Positions 38,358 through 47,249 of a stretch of 64,000 bases of DNA are shown here, in pieces. Location of the stretch: the NCBI RefSeq assembly GCF_020091585.1, contig NZ_CP083582.1:1178001-1242000 (forward strand). Direction: 5' to 3'. The notes under the pieces are model-generated. The model was given only the letters and a program-made list of their open reading frames with translations, was not told the DNA's origin and did no database searches. This DNA comes from Kovacikia minuta CCNUW1 (GTDB taxonomy: Bacteria; Cyanobacteriota; Cyanobacteriia; Leptolyngbyales; Leptolyngbyaceae). The position numbers and the translations under genes are program-made. How positions within the stretch are numbered: position 1 is the stretch's first letter; each line of letters opens with the position of its first letter.

Positions 38358-38388
38358 CCCGTCCAGATTTAAACCTGGACGGGTTTTT
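38358..38388 (+). terminator. Rho-independent terminator
   Basis: Perfect stem CCCGTCCAG / CTGGACGGG with an 8-base loop, then TTTTTAT. It ends the Ser/Asn-rich gene. Confidence 0.9.
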
Positions 38389-38575
38389 ATTAGGCTCTGA
38401 TTTCCCGTAATCTGATACCGATTTAAATGAACTTCTGGGCAAATGCTAAACAATCGTAGCGATTGTCTTGGGTGTCAAGGGGTTGAGGAACAACAGTTCA
38501 CCTAAAAACGCCCAAGAGAAAGCGACAAACCGGAGGAGGGTTTGCGTGTCAGGGAGTGGAATGAAGGTGGACAAA

Positions 38576-39759
<1,184 letters not shown>

Positions 39760-39867
39760 AGGGGCGGGTTTTGTGAGATTGTTGTTTTAGCTGAATCGGG
39801 AGGTCTGCTATGGTAGGTGACAGAAAATCTCTAGCCCCTAACTTCTAGCCCCTAACCCCACTCATCG

Positions 39868-40128
39868 ATGCAGGAACCTCAGATCACCGTTACCATCAAA
39901 CTGTTTGCGGCTTACCAGGAAGCCTGTGGTGTCCCAGAGATGGAAATGGCGTTTCCAGTGGGGACTGCGGTTGCAGCGGTGGCCGATCGCTTGATTGCTA
40001 ACCATCCCCAACTTGCCCAATGGCGAGAGTTGACCCGGTTTGGGATTAATCTCCAGTTTGTCGATCCAGCTACGCTGCTGCAAAACGGGGATGAGGTCGT
40101 TCTGATTCCTCCGGTCAGCGGTGGTTGA
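39868..40128 (+). CDS. moaD: MoaD-type molybdopterin synthase small subunit
   Basis: An 86-residue ubiquitin-fold sulfur carrier ending in the diagnostic Gly-Gly (IPPVSGG). MoaD is activated at that Gly-Gly and gives sulfur to precursor Z in molybdopterin synthesis. The VTIKLFAAYQEACG strand and GDEVVLIPPV end are typical. MoaE is not in the window. A ThiS-like function is less likely because of the length. It lies about 110 bases beyond IS110 copy A. Confidence 0.85.
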   Translation: MQEPQITVTIKLFAAYQEACGVPEMEMAFPVGTAVAAVADRLIANHPQLAQWRELTRFGINLQFVDPATLLQNGDEVVLIPPVSGG

Positions 40129-40385
40129 AATTAGCGGGGATTGCGACTGAATTAGTTCGGTTCCACGACTACTATTAAGGCACCATAATAGATACCTTCG
40201 TAATAGGTTTCGTTTTTATGAATATCCTGACTTGATAAGGAATGGAAATTAAGTAAGTTCGAGATTGGTTAGGGACGAGGCATTCGGGCAAAATCTGTGA
40301 AATGGTTTCAGGATCTATAGCGGCATACTTCACCATACAGAACCAATCGCGATCTTATTTAATTCGCGATCCTAGGAAGGGATAA

Positions 40386-42065
40386 ATGCAAGCAGGGGTA
40401 AATATTGTGCCCAAGTGGTTATTGCCAACCCTAAGTGAAATTCTGGCGCTGAACGATCCGACCTGGACGGTGCAGTATCAGCCGTTTACTCAAAATGGGG
40501 AAGGGGAAAATTCTGGTTTGCGGCGTCCGCCGAGTCGAATTGCATTGCAACGTGTACGGGCGGAACGGGAATGGGCTGGGGCGATCGCAGCACTAGAGAT
40601 GATGCTCCAGCAGGCAACGACGGTTGATTCCCCGATTTGCTGTGATGGGCAACCAGCGACGCAAGGAATTGTGTTATCGGGGCCTCTGCCAGTGCTGAGC
40701 CAGCCCGATCTGATGACAAAAATTTCTACCTGGTCCCTAACGGCTAATCCGCTCCACATTACCAATTGGTTCCCGTTTAAACTGTTGCCTGCGGTTGGTC
40801 ACCCCGCAACGATCGCGGAAAATAGCCCGACCGCCTCTTCCCTCCCCCTGCTGCCAGACGATCCCCTGGCAAGTGAGCAGTTTTGCCTGGTTTTGACCCC
40901 CCAATTTAGCCTCGTGATGGTTCTGGGGGAAACGCTGCTGGAGCAACCTGCGTTTATGTTTTCGTTTATGCCTGATGTGGTGCAGCAAGCCTGGGAGGCT
41001 ATTCGTCCCCGCATTTTGTTGATGAGTTCGCCTCAAGTCGAACGGTTGGATGAACTGATCCATCACTTTGCCCCGGTTGCACCGGATTACAAAACGGTGA
41101 TGCAATTCAGCCGTCTCATGTTGGCGCATTTGCCAGAACCGTTAGAGGAACTGGAAGGGGAACGGCGCGAGAAAAGCAAACGGCAAAGCCATGAAATTAA
41201 TCCGAAGCAGAGTCCAGAGGAGCAAAATGCAGATTTAAACTCCGAAGATTCAGCTACGGTGAAGAAGTTTCGGGCGAAGCGGGCAGGGGGCGATCGCGAA
41301 CCCTCGCCCCCGGAGGATAGGGCACCCGATGTTGAACTACTCAAGGCACTGGCCCACGAAATTCGCACCCCATTGACCACCATTCGTACCCTGACGCGAT
41401 CGCTGTTGAAACGAACCGATCTTTCACCCGATGTACTGAAACGCCTGAATATGATCGATCGGGAGTGCAGCGAACAGATCGATCGATTTGGCTTAATCTT
41501 TCGGGCAGTGGAGCTGGAAACGTCTGCCACTCGTCATGCTGGCATGTCGCTGATTCGCACTTCCCTGGAGCAGGTGTTTCAAGCGAGTATTCCGCGCTGG
41601 CAAAAGCAAGCAAGCCAACGCCAATTGACCCTGGATGTGGTTTTGCCCCAGAAAATGCCGATGGTGGTTAGCGACCCGATTATGTTGGATCAGGCGCTAA
41701 CCAGCCTGATTGAACGATTCACGCGCAATCTTCCCTCCGGTAGCCACATCACGGTCGAAGTCACACCAGCCGGGAGTCAGCTTAAACTGCAACTCCAGTC
41801 TCATTTACAAAACACCCAGTCCCAATCTGCGAGTCAAGGCGCTTATTCCCATCATGCAGGCTATGAACCCCTGCTTAAGTCTCTGGGGCAACTCCTGATG
41901 TTTCAACCGGAAACGGGCACCCTCACCCTTAACCTGGCAGTGACCAAGAACCTGTTTCAGGCATTGGGCGGCAAACTGATTGTGAAGCAGCGTCCCCAGC
42001 AGGGGGAAGTGATGACTGTGTTTTTGCCGCTGGAAGGTAATAGTTCTGGTGGGGTGGATGCTTAA
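40386..42065 (+). CDS. Sensor histidine kinase
   Basis: A 559-residue cytoplasmic histidine kinase without membrane helices. An N-terminal region of about 300 residues (WLLPTLSEILALNDP..., sensor unknown) precedes an acidic/basic linker, the H-box LAHEIRTPLTTIRTL, and a diverged ATPase domain (SDPIMLDQALTSLIERF as N-box; the C-terminal GGKLIVKQRP...GEVMTVFLPL block). The usual DxGxG glycine motif is not obvious, so ATP binding may be weak. No response regulator is adjacent. Start ATG has AGGAAGG upstream. Confidence 0.85.
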   Translation: MQAGVNIVPKWLLPTLSEILALNDPTWTVQYQPFTQNGEGENSGLRRPPSRIALQRVRAEREWAGAIAALEMMLQQATTVDSPICCDGQPATQGIVLSGPLPVLSQPDLMTKISTWSLTANPLHITNWFPFKLLPAVGHPATIAENSPTASSLPLLPDDPLASEQFCLVLTPQFSLVMVLGETLLEQPAFMFSFMPDVVQQAWEAIRPRILLMSSPQVERLDELIHHFAPVAPDYKTVMQFSRLMLAHLPEPLEELEGERREKSKRQSHEINPKQSPEEQNADLNSEDSATVKKFRAKRAGGDREPSPPEDRAPDVELLKALAHEIRTPLTTIRTLTRSLLKRTDLSPDVLKRLNMIDRECSEQIDRFGLIFRAVELETSATRHAGMSLIRTSLEQVFQASIPRWQKQASQRQLTLDVVLPQKMPMVVSDPIMLDQALTSLIERFTRNLPSGSHITVEVTPAGSQLKLQLQSHLQNTQSQSASQGAYSHHAGYEPLLKSLGQLLMFQPETGTLTLNLAVTKNLFQALGGKLIVKQRPQQGEVMTVFLPLEGNSSGGVDA

Positions 42066-42075
42066 GCAAGACTAT

Positions 42076-42089
42076 TGATCATATGATCA
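42076..42089. repeat. Perfect palindrome between convergent genes
   Basis: TGATCATATGATCA, a 14-base perfect palindrome at the junction of the histidine kinase and HAD genes, overlapping the HAD stop codon. It may act as a weak bidirectional terminator with the following A/T run. Confidence 0.5.
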
Positions 42090-42911
42090 TAAAAATTCCG
42101 CGATCGCCGCTGCTACCCCATCCAGTTCCACATCCGGTGCAACCCAATTTGCCCTGGCTTGGACTGCCGCTGGTCCATTGCCCATCGCAACGCCAATTCC
42201 GGCATATTCAATCATCTCTACGTCGTTGAAATTGTCGCCGATCGCCATCACGTTTGCCGCTGTCAGTCCCAAATACTCCTCTGCCAGGTAACGCACCGCC
42301 GTTCCCTTATTCACTCGTGGGTCGGTTGCCTCAAAGAAAGTCGCGACCGATTTTGTAAAGTAGAGTTCTGCTGGGGTGTAGCGGCTCTGCAAACTGCTTA
42401 ATAGCCCATCAATTAGAACTGTGTCATCACTCAGGGCTAGAATTTTGGTCGGTGGTGTGTCCAGGGTGCGCCGCAAATCACCCACAATGATCGGTTTTGC
42501 TGTAGAGCGTTCGATATAACTCTTGGTTTCTGGAGTTAACTCACGCACATAGAGCTGATCATCAATATAAAAATGAACGGACAGCAACGATCGGAGTTCT
42601 GGCTGTTCAAAGTAATCGAGAAGCTGCAACGCCTGAGATTTAGACAGGGGCCAGTGGCGATAAACAGTCTGATTGACCGGATCTTTAATCAACGCTCCCT
42701 GGTATGCAATGACAGGTAGCGTTGCACCAATTTCCTGGTGAAACCGCAGCGCAGAACGATACATTCGCCCCGTTGCGATCGCCACCTGAATTCCCTTTGC
42801 CTGGGCAGCCCGAATTGCTTGCTTGACAGGTTCTCGCACGGTATTACTGATGCCTGCGATCGTGCCATCAATATCCAGCACGAGAAGTCGAATATCGTTT
42901 GGGTTTTGCAT
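42087..42911 (-). CDS. Cof-type HAD-IIB phosphatase
   Basis: A 274-residue HAD-superfamily phosphatase. Motif I VLDIDGTIAG, motif II IATGR, and motif IV GDNFNDVEM with the IIB cap between. These enzymes dephosphorylate sugar phosphates or flavin/pyridoxal phosphates; the substrate is unknown. Length is normal. The start ATG gives MQNPNDIRLLVLD. Confidence 0.9.
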   Translation of the reverse strand: MQNPNDIRLLVLDIDGTIAGISNTVREPVKQAIRAAQAKGIQVAIATGRMYRSALRFHQEIGATLPVIAYQGALIKDPVNQTVYRHWPLSKSQALQLLDYFEQPELRSLLSVHFYIDDQLYVRELTPETKSYIERSTAKPIIVGDLRRTLDTPPTKILALSDDTVLIDGLLSSLQSRYTPAELYFTKSVATFFEATDPRVNKGTAVRYLAEEYLGLTAANVMAIGDNFNDVEMIEYAGIGVAMGNGPAAVQARANWVAPDVELDGVAAAIAEFL

Positions 42912-42949
42912 GGAGGGGATCAGGTGGTAGATGGTAGGGAAGGATAAGG

Positions 42950-43205
42950 GATAAGGGATAAAGGATAAAAGGGTTATCAGTTATCGGTTATCAGTTATCA
43001 GTCATCAGTTATCCGTTGTCAGTTATCAGTTTGACCACTGTTTACTGGTCACTGTCCACTGTTTACTGGTCACTGTCCACTGTTTACTGGTCACTGTCCA
43101 CTGTTTACTGTTTACCGTCCCCCATCACCCTATCACCTCCCCATCCCACTCCCCATCCCACTCCCCACTTCCCACTCCCTACTCCCTACTCCCCACTCCC
43201 CATTT
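42950..43205. repeat. Stacked heptamer and 21-mer repeats
   Basis: TTATCAG heptamers, then three 21-base units containing CACTGTTTACTGGTCACTG, then CACTCCC/CATCCCA units. They fill a 375-base gap before the CDF gene, in which I see no gene. Confidence 0.85.
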
Positions 43206-43287
43206 TTCTGGTCACAGCCAATTAATTTCCGTTCATTCCCGGATGCACGAACCATAATGTGGGTGCAGAGACGCTAGTGTAGGGGCA

Positions 43288-44184
43288 ATGACTGAGGCAA
43301 AGGGTCGGCGGGCGGCAAGTCGCCAAGTTTTGTTGGCGTCGCTTTGGTTGACGCTGCTGGTATTAGCAGTAAAAGTTTGGATTAGTTGGGCAACCCACTC
43401 GCTCAGCCTGATTTCCGAGTCTCTCCATACATTAATTGATGGATTTAGTATTCTATTAAGCCTGATCTCGGTTTCGTCTTCCCTGCCTTCAGGACGAGAA
43501 GGGTGGGGACACAGCCGACTGGAAGCCGCGATCTCCTTCCTGCTCGTTGCCTTTCTGGGGTTTGCCTGTGTGGGCTTACTGGCAGTCTCGTTGCAACAGT
43601 TGGAGTCCATTTTCACCACCTCCAATGCGGTTCTGCCCGTCAAGATTAACCCGCCACTGCTCCAACTCCTGGGCGTTGTGATGGCGATCAGTTTTTGTTT
43701 GGCAAGCTTTGAGCGCTATCAGGCGAGGGTGCTGGACAGCATAGCCCTACGATTTAATGCCAAACACCTGTTTCAAGATTCCTGGTTGATGATTGTCGTA
43801 CTGGCAGGGTTGGTTGGGGTCTGGAGTGGATCTACCTGGCTCGATCCGGCTCTGGCAATTGTCATGGTGATAACGGCGATCGCTAGTTGCTGTCGGGTGT
43901 TTGCCTGGCAGTTGCCGTCGCTGCTGCGTCAAATTGCGATCGCCCCTGAAGCTCTGGCACAAACGATTCATCAGGTGGAAGGCATTACCCATTGCTATGC
44001 GATTAATTCCCGTGGCTTAGTCGGGCGGCAGGTGTTTGTCGAAATGCATCTGATCCTGCATCCAGAATGTATGGGGGTTGCAAGATCGATCGCCGAACGG
44101 GTGGAACAGGTGATTCGCGATCGCTACGGCCCAGCCAAGGTGGTAATCTACATCGACAGCACTGAGCAGCCTAAGAATAAATAG
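43288..44184 (+). CDS. Cation diffusion facilitator transporter
   Basis: A 298-residue CDF-family membrane protein. Metal-site His/Asp pairs are present in helix II (SLHTLIDGF) and helix V (KHLFQDSW). The C-terminal cytoplasmic ferredoxin-like domain is recognisable (VEGITHCYAINSRGLVGRQV). Such proteins export Zn, Co, Fe or Mn; the metal cannot be read with certainty. No regulator gene is adjacent. Confidence 0.85.
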   Translation: MTEAKGRRAASRQVLLASLWLTLLVLAVKVWISWATHSLSLISESLHTLIDGFSILLSLISVSSSLPSGREGWGHSRLEAAISFLLVAFLGFACVGLLAVSLQQLESIFTTSNAVLPVKINPPLLQLLGVVMAISFCLASFERYQARVLDSIALRFNAKHLFQDSWLMIVVLAGLVGVWSGSTWLDPALAIVMVITAIASCCRVFAWQLPSLLRQIAIAPEALAQTIHQVEGITHCYAINSRGLVGRQVFVEMHLILHPECMGVARSIAERVEQVIRDRYGPAKVVIYIDSTEQPKNK

Positions 44185-44469
44185 AATAAGTAACAAACCC
44201 AAAAAGTGATTCCACTTTGTGCAAAAAGATTCCAGCTAATCTCTCATTCCCGGAAAATATTCAGAAGAATTGAGAATAGTTTCTTTAAGTAAATATTTTC
44301 TCTATAAAATACCTAATGAATTAATAATATTAGAAGCTAGTTTTTCTAGTAAGGTCTATAGACAAGTGATTGCAAGAACTTAACATATTTTTAACTCACC
44401 GAACCCTAACTCTTCCAAAATTTCTATATATAATTGCTTGTTTATTGGTAGCTTTAAAGACTTCTTACG
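44185..44469. other. AT-rich gap, no gene seen
   Basis: About 285 bases much richer in A+T than the neighbours, with no coding frame or clear terminator. It marks the start of an AT-rich island that includes the next gene. Confidence 0.5.
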
Positions 44470-45240
44470 ATTGCTTTTTCCGATATCCTTTCTGTTCTTG
44501 CCGTTCTGGCTAGTATTGTGCTATCCGTATTAGCAAACTGGTATTATGAAATAGCCAAATCTAAAGGATGGTTACCCAACAATCCAAAAACAAAAATAGT
44601 TTTAATCGGACTTGTTGCAGCTTTACCTTTTGTCTTACTTGTAGCTCTTCCAAGCTTTGTAAGTAAAAAGGATTCTGTAGAAACAATCAATAAATCGGAA
44701 AACGTGACCGGTGGTAATATCGTCCAAGGAACCAAGGGTAACATTACTATTAATCAAGTACCACCTTCAAAAGAAAGTCAACAATATAAACATAAGCTAG
44801 TAAGCTATACACCGATCTCGAATTTAGATTTACTAATTAATCGCTTTAAACTGCCGACAGGATCTAAAAATCTATCTCTTAGGTTTGTAGCTTCAACCTG
44901 GAATATAAACTTTTCTTTCTTGGTTTCAGTAGATGCAAAAATAGAAACGGTGAAAGAAGCCTTACTTGAGCATTTCTCTTTCAAAGAACATGTTACTTTT
45001 GACCCGTCTGCTTTTCCAACTGGAACAGATAAATGTTCTTGGACTCCTTCATGGATTCTAAGAGCTGATGGGCATAGCATAGACGGTGAGGATAAATCTT
45101 CTCGATCACTAGCGGTAGCCAAAGTCAGTAATAATGCTCTACTAGACTTTAAAGTAGGATGGGAAACCTATTGTGTGATTGGGTACCACGGTGAAAAATC
45201 TGAGGAAAAATTTCCAAAACCACCAGATGTTAACTTATAA
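44470..45240 (+). CDS. AT-rich membrane-anchored protein with GGNIVQG motif, apparent ATT start
   Basis: A 256-residue frame. From the ATT codon it reads (I/M)AFSDILSVLAVLASIVLSVL, a first membrane helix, followed by KTKIVLIGLVAALPFVLLVA, a second one. A short motif GGNIVQGTKGNITINQ comes next, then a soluble domain of about 150 residues with SFLVSVDAKIETVKEAL. No family recognised. The first standard start (GTG at 44518) would cut the first helix in half, so ATT, or an ATG mutated to ATT, is likely. Base composition differs from the neighbours, suggesting transfer. Confidence 0.55.
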   Translation: MAFSDILSVLAVLASIVLSVLANWYYEIAKSKGWLPNNPKTKIVLIGLVAALPFVLLVALPSFVSKKDSVETINKSENVTGGNIVQGTKGNITINQVPPSKESQQYKHKLVSYTPISNLDLLINRFKLPTGSKNLSLRFVASTWNINFSFLVSVDAKIETVKEALLEHFSFKEHVTFDPSAFPTGTDKCSWTPSWILRADGHSIDGEDKSSRSLAVAKVSNNALLDFKVGWETYCVIGYHGEKSEEKFPKPPDVNL

Positions 45241-45258
45241 AGCAACTTGAGCAATTAG

Positions 45259-45417
45259 TATTTCCCCGCACATCGTCAGGATGAAGTTGCATTTCAGGTA
45301 TATTTAGAGTGGCACAGAAAACGCTCTTCTGGGGTGATTGCGAAAGTGGAAGATCCTGATTTTGATGCAAAAATTGAGTTCGCTCTTCGTCAGCGATTGC
45401 AAAACGAGCAAGATTAA
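45259..45417 (+). pseudogene. Short coding remnant
   Basis: Fifty-two open codons without a start (HRQDEVAFQVYLEWHRKR ... FALRQRLQNEQD) ending in TAA, directly after the AT-rich gene. The sequence looks protein-like but I cannot place it. Nothing else is seen in the 300-base gap. Confidence 0.3.
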
Positions 45418-45542
45418 CGAAAAAGCGAGGAACCTCGATCTTGAAAGCAACTTTTAGCATCTGACCTCCTGACTCCCCAATTTTTACACTACACAGATCG
45501 GAATCTGGTTCATGGCGGAGATTCAGAAGGGATAGTGATCGC

Positions 45543-45794
45543 CTATGCAGACTGAACCTTCTCCAAAACCCATTGCCGAATCAGATCGGTGTAATCAATC
45601 CCTTTTAACTGGGCAACTTTTTTGACGGCTTCTACTTCTGTGGATTGTAAGTAGATTTGAACGACAGTTTCTCGCCTAAAAATTGGTTCTGTAACTTCTT
45701 CTAACTGATTTTCAAAATTAGTTAAGTCGTGCATATCCCAGAACGCAGCTAATTCTTGAATCGAGTCAGTTTGTGGGATTTCCTCAGTATTCAT
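45543..45794 (-). CDS. BrnA/CopG-like antitoxin
   Basis: An 83-residue protein, acidic in its first half, with a ribbon-helix-helix-like end (VVQIYLQSTEVEAVKKVAQL, YTDLIRQWVLEKV). Its ATG overlaps the stop codon of the upstream BrnT-like toxin by four bases (ATGA), the toxin-first order known for BrnTA. It should bind the toxin and repress the shared promoter. An in-frame GTG 12 bases earlier is less likely. Confidence 0.75.
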   Translation of the reverse strand: MNTEEIPQTDSIQELAAFWDMHDLTNFENQLEEVTEPIFRRETVVQIYLQSTEVEAVKKVAQLKGIDYTDLIRQWVLEKVQSA

Positions 45795-46075
45795 CGATTT
45801 CTCCACCGCCTATATCGCTGTTTTTCTTTATCGGTCATCGGTCGCGCTGTCACTGGATAGCCTCTACTATCAGGAAATTGAATCACAACACAGAATAAAT
45901 AACGCCCAGCATCCGTTTGACCAAGTATGTAATAAACAGGATTATCCCCTTCCGATTTAGTACGCTGCACCAAAGCAACTCCAAAACAAGTTTCTTCAAC
46001 TTCATTAGGGGCGATACCGTGTTGTGCAATATGGTCAACGCGATCCTGGTTCCAAACGAACTCGTAGATCCTCAT
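45791..46075 (-). CDS. BrnT-family toxin
   Basis: A 94-residue protein matching the BrnT/DUF497 pattern: YEFVWNQDRVDHIAQHGI, EVEETCFGVALVQRTKSEGDNPVYYILGQTDAGRYLFCVVIQ and the closing ARPMTDKEKQRYRRW. BrnT is a ribonuclease toxin related to RelE. Paired with the overlapping antitoxin gene downstream. Confidence 0.8.
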   Translation of the reverse strand: MRIYEFVWNQDRVDHIAQHGIAPNEVEETCFGVALVQRTKSEGDNPVYYILGQTDAGRYLFCVVIQFPDSRGYPVTARPMTDKEKQRYRRWRNR

Positions 46076-46205
46076 ACGCGCATTTTACCGCAATGTTAAG
46101 ATTCACCCCCTACCCATAATGATTCCTGACTCCTGACTTCTGACTCCCGAATTCTCTACAATAAGCTCTATCTCCCATCACAGGAAATCGGGCAGGAAGA
46201 CAACG

Positions 46206-46364
46206 ATGGTTCAAACGCCGTTACGGACAGATAAGTGGGTGGTTGCAACCTGGGAAGAGTATCTCCAGGCGATCGAAGCTCTTGCCTGTGAGAACGCGAA
46301 AGGCTATTACTACAACAGTCAGATGAGGATTGAGATGTTGCCTGTAGGCCCAAGTCGGTCGTAG
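46206..46364 (+). pseudogene. Uma2 endonuclease gene truncated by a REP palindrome
   Basis: The first 47 codons (MVQTPLRTDKWVVATWEEYL, YYYNSQMRIEMLPVGP) are a typical Uma2 N-terminus. At the GTAGGGGCGG repeat the frame runs to TAG and the rest of the protein is absent. The palindrome insertion or an associated deletion has removed about 140 codons. Confidence 0.7.
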
Positions 46365-46424
46365 GGGCGGGTTTAACCAAGATTTGCTGACTATGGGTAA
46401 ATCTCTTGGCAAAACCCGCCGTAC
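46361..46424. repeat. REP-like palindrome
   Basis: GTAGGGGCGGGTTT at one end pairs with AAAACCCGCCGTAC at the other, with an inner CCAAGATTT/AAATCTCTTGG stem. Same family as 46831-46898. Confidence 0.75.
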
Positions 46425-46554
46425 AAAACCCGGAGGTTATTTAATTCACTATCACTAAGGAAGCGATCTCGATCGCCTCTACCCTCACCATTCAAGCTGC
46501 GATCGCCTCCCTCTATCTGGGAATTCTATCAATCAGGAATATTGGTAGAGTTTT

Positions 46555-47238
46555 GTGAAATACGACCCGGACAAACATCACAGGCGATCAATCCGGTTGC
46601 AGGGATATGATTATGCATCTGCTGGTGCGTATTTCATCACCATCTGTACCCATCAACGGCAATGCTTGTTTGGTGCAGTTGTGGCAGGTGAGATGCGGCT
46701 GAATGAATTTGGGCAGATTGCGCGATCTCATTGGTTGAAGTTGCCCAACTACCATTCACATTTGCGACTAGATGAATTTGTTGTGATGCCAAATCATTTG
46801 CATGGAATTTTGGTTGTAGCCGATTCCCCTGTAGGGGCGGGTTTTGATGTTCAATCAATGGTTCATACCGATAACCCATTGGCTAAACCCGCCCCTACCG
46901 ATGCATTGCAACAGACCAGCCATCATGGAATTCCTGAAATAATTCGTGGATTCAAAACATTTTCTGCCCGCCGCATCAATCAGATCCGAAGGGTTTCGAG
47001 AACTCCGGTTTGGCAGCGCAATTATTACGAACACATTATTCGTGATGAATCATCCTTGGAACGCCTGCGGCAATACATTCACAATAATCCCCAGTCATGG
47101 CAACAAGACCAATTGCATCCTGATGTTCCGGAATATTCAACCTCCAACTATTCGACCTCCATAGAGACAGTCCAGTCCCATCCTGACCCGCATTCTCCTT
47201 CGCTTCCAAATTCTCTACAATATGGCATACCCCTTTAA
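46555..47238 (+). CDS. REP-associated tyrosine transposase (Y1/RAYT)
   Basis: A 227-residue Y1 HUH-type transposase. The HUH motif appears in VVMPNHLHGIL, the catalytic-Tyr region in QRNYYEHIIRDE, and the usual start in MKYDPDKHHRRSIRLQGYDY. RAYTs mobilise REP palindromes. Here a REP-like palindrome of the GTAGGGGCGG family sits inside the gene in frame, adding residues SPVGAGFDVQ...KPAPTD between the HUH region and the rest. The start is GTG. It may still function, since the frame is kept. Confidence 0.85.
   Translation: MKYDPDKHHRRSIRLQGYDYASAGAYFITICTHQRQCLFGAVVAGEMRLNEFGQIARSHWLKLPNYHSHLRLDEFVVMPNHLHGILVVADSPVGAGFDVQSMVHTDNPLAKPAPTDALQQTSHHGIPEIIRGFKTFSARRINQIRRVSRTPVWQRNYYEHIIRDESSLERLRQYIHNNPQSWQQDQLHPDVPEYSTSNYSTSIETVQSHPDPHSPSLPNSLQYGIPL
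46831..46898. repeat. REP-like palindrome inside the Y1 transposase gene
   Basis: 68 bases, from GTAGGGGCGGGTTT to AAACCCGCCCCTAC (perfect complements), with an inner CAATGG / CCATTG stem. It is read through in frame by the transposase gene. Confidence 0.8.
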
Positions 47239-47249
47239 CTGATATTGCC

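Noticed and set aside
40386-42065. Two-component system with a neighbouring response regulator
   Set aside because: No receiver-domain gene lies on either side; the neighbours are moaD and a HAD phosphatase.
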